Positions 21,375-23,833 of a stretch of DNA of 23,833 bases are shown piece by piece (the first letter of the stretch is position 1; each line of letters opens with the position of its first letter). The stretch lies in contig NCCR01000048.1 in NCBI GenBank assembly GCA_002279765.1, forward strand, positions 1 through 23,833. Reading direction: 5' to 3'. The notes beneath the pieces were generated by a model, which worked only from the letters and a program-made list of their open reading frames with translations, ran no database searches and was not told the DNA's origin. The position numbers were made by a program, and so were the translations under genes. Source of the DNA: Verrucomicrobia bacterium 12-59-8. GTDB lineage: Bacteria; Verrucomicrobiota; Verrucomicrobiae; Verrucomicrobiales; Verrucomicrobiaceae.

Positions 21375-22673
21375 TCACTTGGCCTTGCTCTCCCGTACAT
21401 GCTTGAGGGCAGCCGCCTGCATGAACTTGCTGGCCGCCGGTGTGCTGGCATGCCCGGTGAGAATGTCGGTGTGGATCGCCTTCGGAATCGTCAGGGCGTT
21501 GTAGGCCGCATACACGCTGGTCGGCGGGCAGGTGGTGTCGATGAAGCCCACCGTCACCACCGCGCCCTGGCACTTCGCACGCGTGGCGAAGTTGACGTTG
21601 TCAAAGTAGCGCGCCGCCTGCAGCGCGGCAGCGTTCGGTTTCCCCTCGGCATCATTGGGCACGATTTTCGGCCAGCCGCTGATGCGATTGGCCTGGCTGC
21701 CGGTGTGGACACAACCCGCAGGCACGCCTGCGCAGATGAACGAGACGCGAGCATCCAGTCCCGCTGCGGCAAACGCCTGGAAGCCCCCTTGGCTGGCACC
21801 ATAAACGATGAGCGTCTTCCCATCCCACTCTGGCTGCGCCGTGAGGAAATCAATCGCGCGGATCAGGCGCAGGAACATGCCTTTGAAGTAAATCGTCTCG
21901 CGGTCCTGCGGGTTTGAATTCGGATAGCCCTTCAGTTCACCCGCAACCAGCGCGTCGTAGAACTCCTTCGGCTTCCCATTGGGCAAACCGTGCGCGTTGA
22001 TGTCCAGCGACAGCATCCCGCCTTCGTTCAGCGCCCACGAGACACTGCCGAGGCCCGCACTGCGCACGCCCGCTCCATGCACATGCAGGATCGCCGGGAG
22101 AGACTTGGCCTTGGCCTGCACCGGCTTGCCAAAGTAACCACTCACCGGTTTGCCCAGGCAGTCGATCTGTACATCAAAAGCCGCCACCCCCTTGGGCGCA
22201 ACCTTCTCGGGAGTGAGCGTCGATTTCATCGGCACCTTCGCCAGCGCGGCCTTCTGGCCATCCCAAAACGCATCAAAATCCTCCGGCACCGGCATGCTGG
22301 GTTTAAGTTGCAGCGGATCATAGCCCGCAGCAGCCATCGCCGAGGCCTTGTCACTCGTCGCACGCAGCAGCAGAAAGCCGGGCTCATCGAGCTTGCCGAT
22401 GAGCGTTGCCTTGCCGTCCTTCACCTGCAGCGTCTGGGGCGGCTGGGGTTGCACCCCATCTTTGGAGAGCACGCACACCACCTTCCCATCCGCCAGCGGC
22501 TTGCCATCCTGCAGCGCCTCGATCGTGAAGGTGGCCGTTTCACCCACCTTGTACAAGGCATCAGGATGATCAGTGCCGGCCTTGAGCGTGAGCACAGGCG
22601 CTGGCGCTGGCGACTGCGCCAACAGATTCAGAGAAATGAGAAGCCACAATGCGGGGAACAGTTTCAATTTCAT
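21375..22673 (-). CDS. Secreted acetylxylan-esterase-like alpha/beta hydrolase (CE7 type)
   Basis: 432 residues from the ATG at 22673, which gives the signal peptide MKLKLFPALWLLISLNLLAQ. An Ig-like N-terminal domain (about 27-110, VGETATFTIEALQDGKPLADG) precedes a hydrolase of the CE7/Axe1 family. The features are MPVPEDFDAFWDGQKAAL (128-145), HVHGAGV (197-203), the nucleophile elbow YGASQGGF with Ser294, Asp379 in VGFIDTTCPPTSVYAAYN and His408 in LTGHAST. The catalytic triad is therefore complete. CE7 enzymes remove acetyl groups from xylan and small acetylated sugars, and here probably act in the periplasm or outside on plant polymers. It converges on the PQQ operon. The alternative start 12 codons upstream lacks a signal peptide. 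Confidence 0.9.
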   Translation of the reverse strand: MKLKLFPALWLLISLNLLAQSPAPAPVLTLKAGTDHPDALYKVGETATFTIEALQDGKPLADGKVVCVLSKDGVQPQPPQTLQVKDGKATLIGKLDEPGFLLLRATSDKASAMAAAGYDPLQLKPSMPVPEDFDAFWDGQKAALAKVPMKSTLTPEKVAPKGVAAFDVQIDCLGKPVSGYFGKPVQAKAKSLPAILHVHGAGVRSAGLGSVSWALNEGGMLSLDINAHGLPNGKPKEFYDALVAGELKGYPNSNPQDRETIYFKGMFLRLIRAIDFLTAQPEWDGKTLIVYGASQGGFQAFAAAGLDARVSFICAGVPAGCVHTGSQANRISGWPKIVPNDAEGKPNAAALQAARYFDNVNFATRAKCQGAVVTVGFIDTTCPPTSVYAAYNALTIPKAIHTDILTGHASTPAASKFMQAAALKHVRESKAK

Positions 22674-22747
22674 GCACACCAAGCTCGAACAGGGGCGGAT
22701 GCGAATCAATCGTCATTCACCACTAGGAGCATACCCAGCGCCCTGCT

Positions 22748-22762
22748 CTTCGCGGCGCGAAG
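22748..22762. other. Short GC-rich dyad in divergent gap
   Basis: CTTCGC (22748-22753), spacer GGC, GCGAAG (22757-22762). It lies in the 263-bp gap between the esterase and the next plus-strand gene. It could be an operator or a remnant of a dispersed repeat; nothing else is visible in that gap. Confidence 0.3.
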
Positions 22763-22936
22763 AAGAGACCAGCAGCACCTCTGCAGACTCCGGCCAATTT
22801 GCCATTCTCCGTTTTCAGGTCTCCGTTTACAATTCCTACCCGCCGCCGCACCTCACGTCACCTCAACTGAGTGCCATTCCCGCACGACATCTCCCTTGAT
22901 CGTGCCTGACTTGTTCTCCATGCTACCGCACCCCCC

Positions 22937-23833
22937 ATGCCTACAAAACGCGGATGCCTGAAACTGCTTCTGCTGCTCGTCCTTGCCGGCGCGCTGCTGG
23001 TTTGGCTTGTCGGCGAGGTGTTCTTCAATCTGAACAGCAACCTGGTGGCGGTCAGCGTGCGCGACTCCAAGCAGCCCCTCCAGATCCTCACCAAACGAGG
23101 CGAGTGGAAGCCCGCGTCCGCGCTCACCGCCGGGGATCTCGACACCGCACTCATCGAGCGCCATCGCGAGACCAGCATGCGCTGGGCCACGCTCAAAGTC
23201 CGACGCGCGGGCGGCACTCTGGCCAACATCGCCCAGCGTGTTTTCGGCGCGGAAGTCCAGGTCGTCACGCTCTCGCCTGACCGCTTTGACTTCATGACCA
23301 CCTACAAGCCGAAGTTTGCCCTCACCACCGCGCGGGAGCGCATGGCAGACGGCAATTTTTGGTTCACCATCACCGCAAACTTCCGCGATCCCCAAGGCCG
23401 CCCCATGGGCTGGGTCTATCACGAAGGCCGTCAGGTCAATCACCCCTTCGGCGACTGGAGCGGCTGCTTCTTCGTCAAAGACGGCCGCCCGTGGTGCGGG
23501 CCGAAGTCGCTCCTCAATGAAGTCCCCGGTCTCATCCAGGAAGGCTGCCAGGTCTATCCCTCCGTGATGAAAAATCACACCACCTTCTCCTACGTGGACC
23601 TGAAGCCCGACCTCTTCTACGACGGCCAGAAAATCAGCTACCGCTCCCTCGTCGGCATGCGGCAGGACGGCACCATCGTCTTCGTCCTCTCCGGCGACGG
23701 CGGCGTCATGAACGTCAGCGAAGTCACCGAAATCGCCCGCAAGCTCGACGTCCAGCACGCCACCCTCCTCGACGGCGGCCGCGCCCTCCAATACTCCATC
23801 CGCACCGACGACGGCCCCTGGCACTTCCACGCC
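22937..23833 (+). CDS. Membrane-anchored NAGPA/DUF2233-like protein, 3' end outside window
   Basis: 299 codons are open to the right edge without a stop. The N-terminus MPTKRGCLKLLLLLVLAGAL is a signal anchor (about 8-27). The later part fits the phosphodiester-glycosidase (NAGPA, DUF2233) pattern: KDGRPWCGPKSLLNEVPG (about 180-197), GCQVYPSVM, YRSLVGMRQDGTIVFVLSG (235-253, the family's 'R..iG...dG...l') and ATLLDGGRALQY (275-286), with the DGG turn found near the active site. NAGPA-type enzymes cleave sugar phosphodiesters; bacterial relatives may act on cell-wall or exopolysaccharide sugars. The substrate is unknown. No Shine-Dalgarno sequence precedes the ATG. The family call is moderately sure; the missing C-terminus should hold only the last strands. 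Confidence 0.75.
   Translation, partial: MPTKRGCLKLLLLLVLAGALLVWLVGEVFFNLNSNLVAVSVRDSKQPLQILTKRGEWKPASALTAGDLDTALIERHRETSMRWATLKVRRAGGTLANIAQRVFGAEVQVVTLSPDRFDFMTTYKPKFALTTARERMADGNFWFTITANFRDPQGRPMGWVYHEGRQVNHPFGDWSGCFFVKDGRPWCGPKSLLNEVPGLIQEGCQVYPSVMKNHTTFSYVDLKPDLFYDGQKISYRSLVGMRQDGTIVFVLSGDGGVMNVSEVTEIARKLDVQHATLLDGGRALQYSIRTDDGPWHFHA

Noticed and set aside
22853..23830. A 325-codon minus-strand frame at the right edge
   Set aside because: Shadow of the NAGPA-like gene, which has a signal anchor and family motifs on the plus strand.
1..23833. CRISPR array, tRNA, rRNA or riboswitch
   Set aside because: No regularly spaced direct repeats, no tRNA-like CCA or TPsiC-arm pattern in the gaps, and no recognisable riboswitch core were seen by eye.

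Overview
The window comes from a GC-rich bacterium, most likely Verrucomicrobiota (Verrucomicrobiaceae such as Prosthecobacter or Verrucomicrobium). This is inferred from gene content: paired secreted PQQ-like beta-propeller proteins, a Ser/Thr kinase fused to PEGA and FGE-sulfatase domains, a secreted CE7-type esterase, and almost no Shine-Dalgarno sequences before the start codons. No rRNA, tRNA, integrase, transposase or CRISPR array was seen.

Layout. (1) 1-0.9 kb, minus strand: the N-terminal part of an AAA/ABC-type ATPase that runs off the left edge, then a frameshifted PIN-domain remnant. (2) 0.9-5.5 kb, minus strand: a core housekeeping run read secreted protein, secreted protein, phoH, pgpH-type HD phosphodiesterase, ybeY. 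This is the widely conserved phoH-HD-ybeY order, linking RNA metabolism and ribosome maturation to c-di-AMP turnover. (3) 5.5-10.3 kb, minus strand: an accessory block. A TOPRIM primase-like protein and a RepA/DnaB-like helicase overlap by ATGA. They are followed by an ABC-type ATPase and a small TOPRIM-like protein that also overlap by ATGA. Two long palindromic repeats in inverted arrangement (5767-5814 and 10069-10114) bracket the block. (4) 10.3-12.2 kb: a HemW-like radical SAM protein followed by a chorismate-lyase-like protein. (5) 12.4-14.2 kb: a second ATPase plus TOPRIM-like (DUF4276) pair, again overlapping by ATGA. (6) 14.4-16.9 kb: a large membrane Ser/Thr kinase, divergent from (7) 17.2-21.2 kb, plus strand: two adjacent secreted PQQ-propeller proteins closed by a strong intrinsic terminator. 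(8) 21.4-22.7 kb, minus strand: a secreted acetylxylan-esterase-like hydrolase. (9) 22.9 kb to the right edge, plus strand: a membrane-anchored NAGPA/DUF2233-like protein.

The most interesting part is 5.8-14.2 kb plus the left edge. Three separate ABC-type ATPases lie within 14 kb, and two are translationally coupled to small TOPRIM-like proteins, the architecture of OLD, PARIS and AbiL-type conflict systems. With the split primase/helicase and flanking repeats, this looks like a defence island or the relic of a replicating satellite-like element. The 5837-6340 partner is not a family I recognise and is the best candidate for something undescribed. A family of REP-like hairpins is also present in three copies (913-956, 7556-7598, 21262-21300). 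It has a constant AGGA loop, covarying stems and a fixed orientation relative to gene 3' ends.
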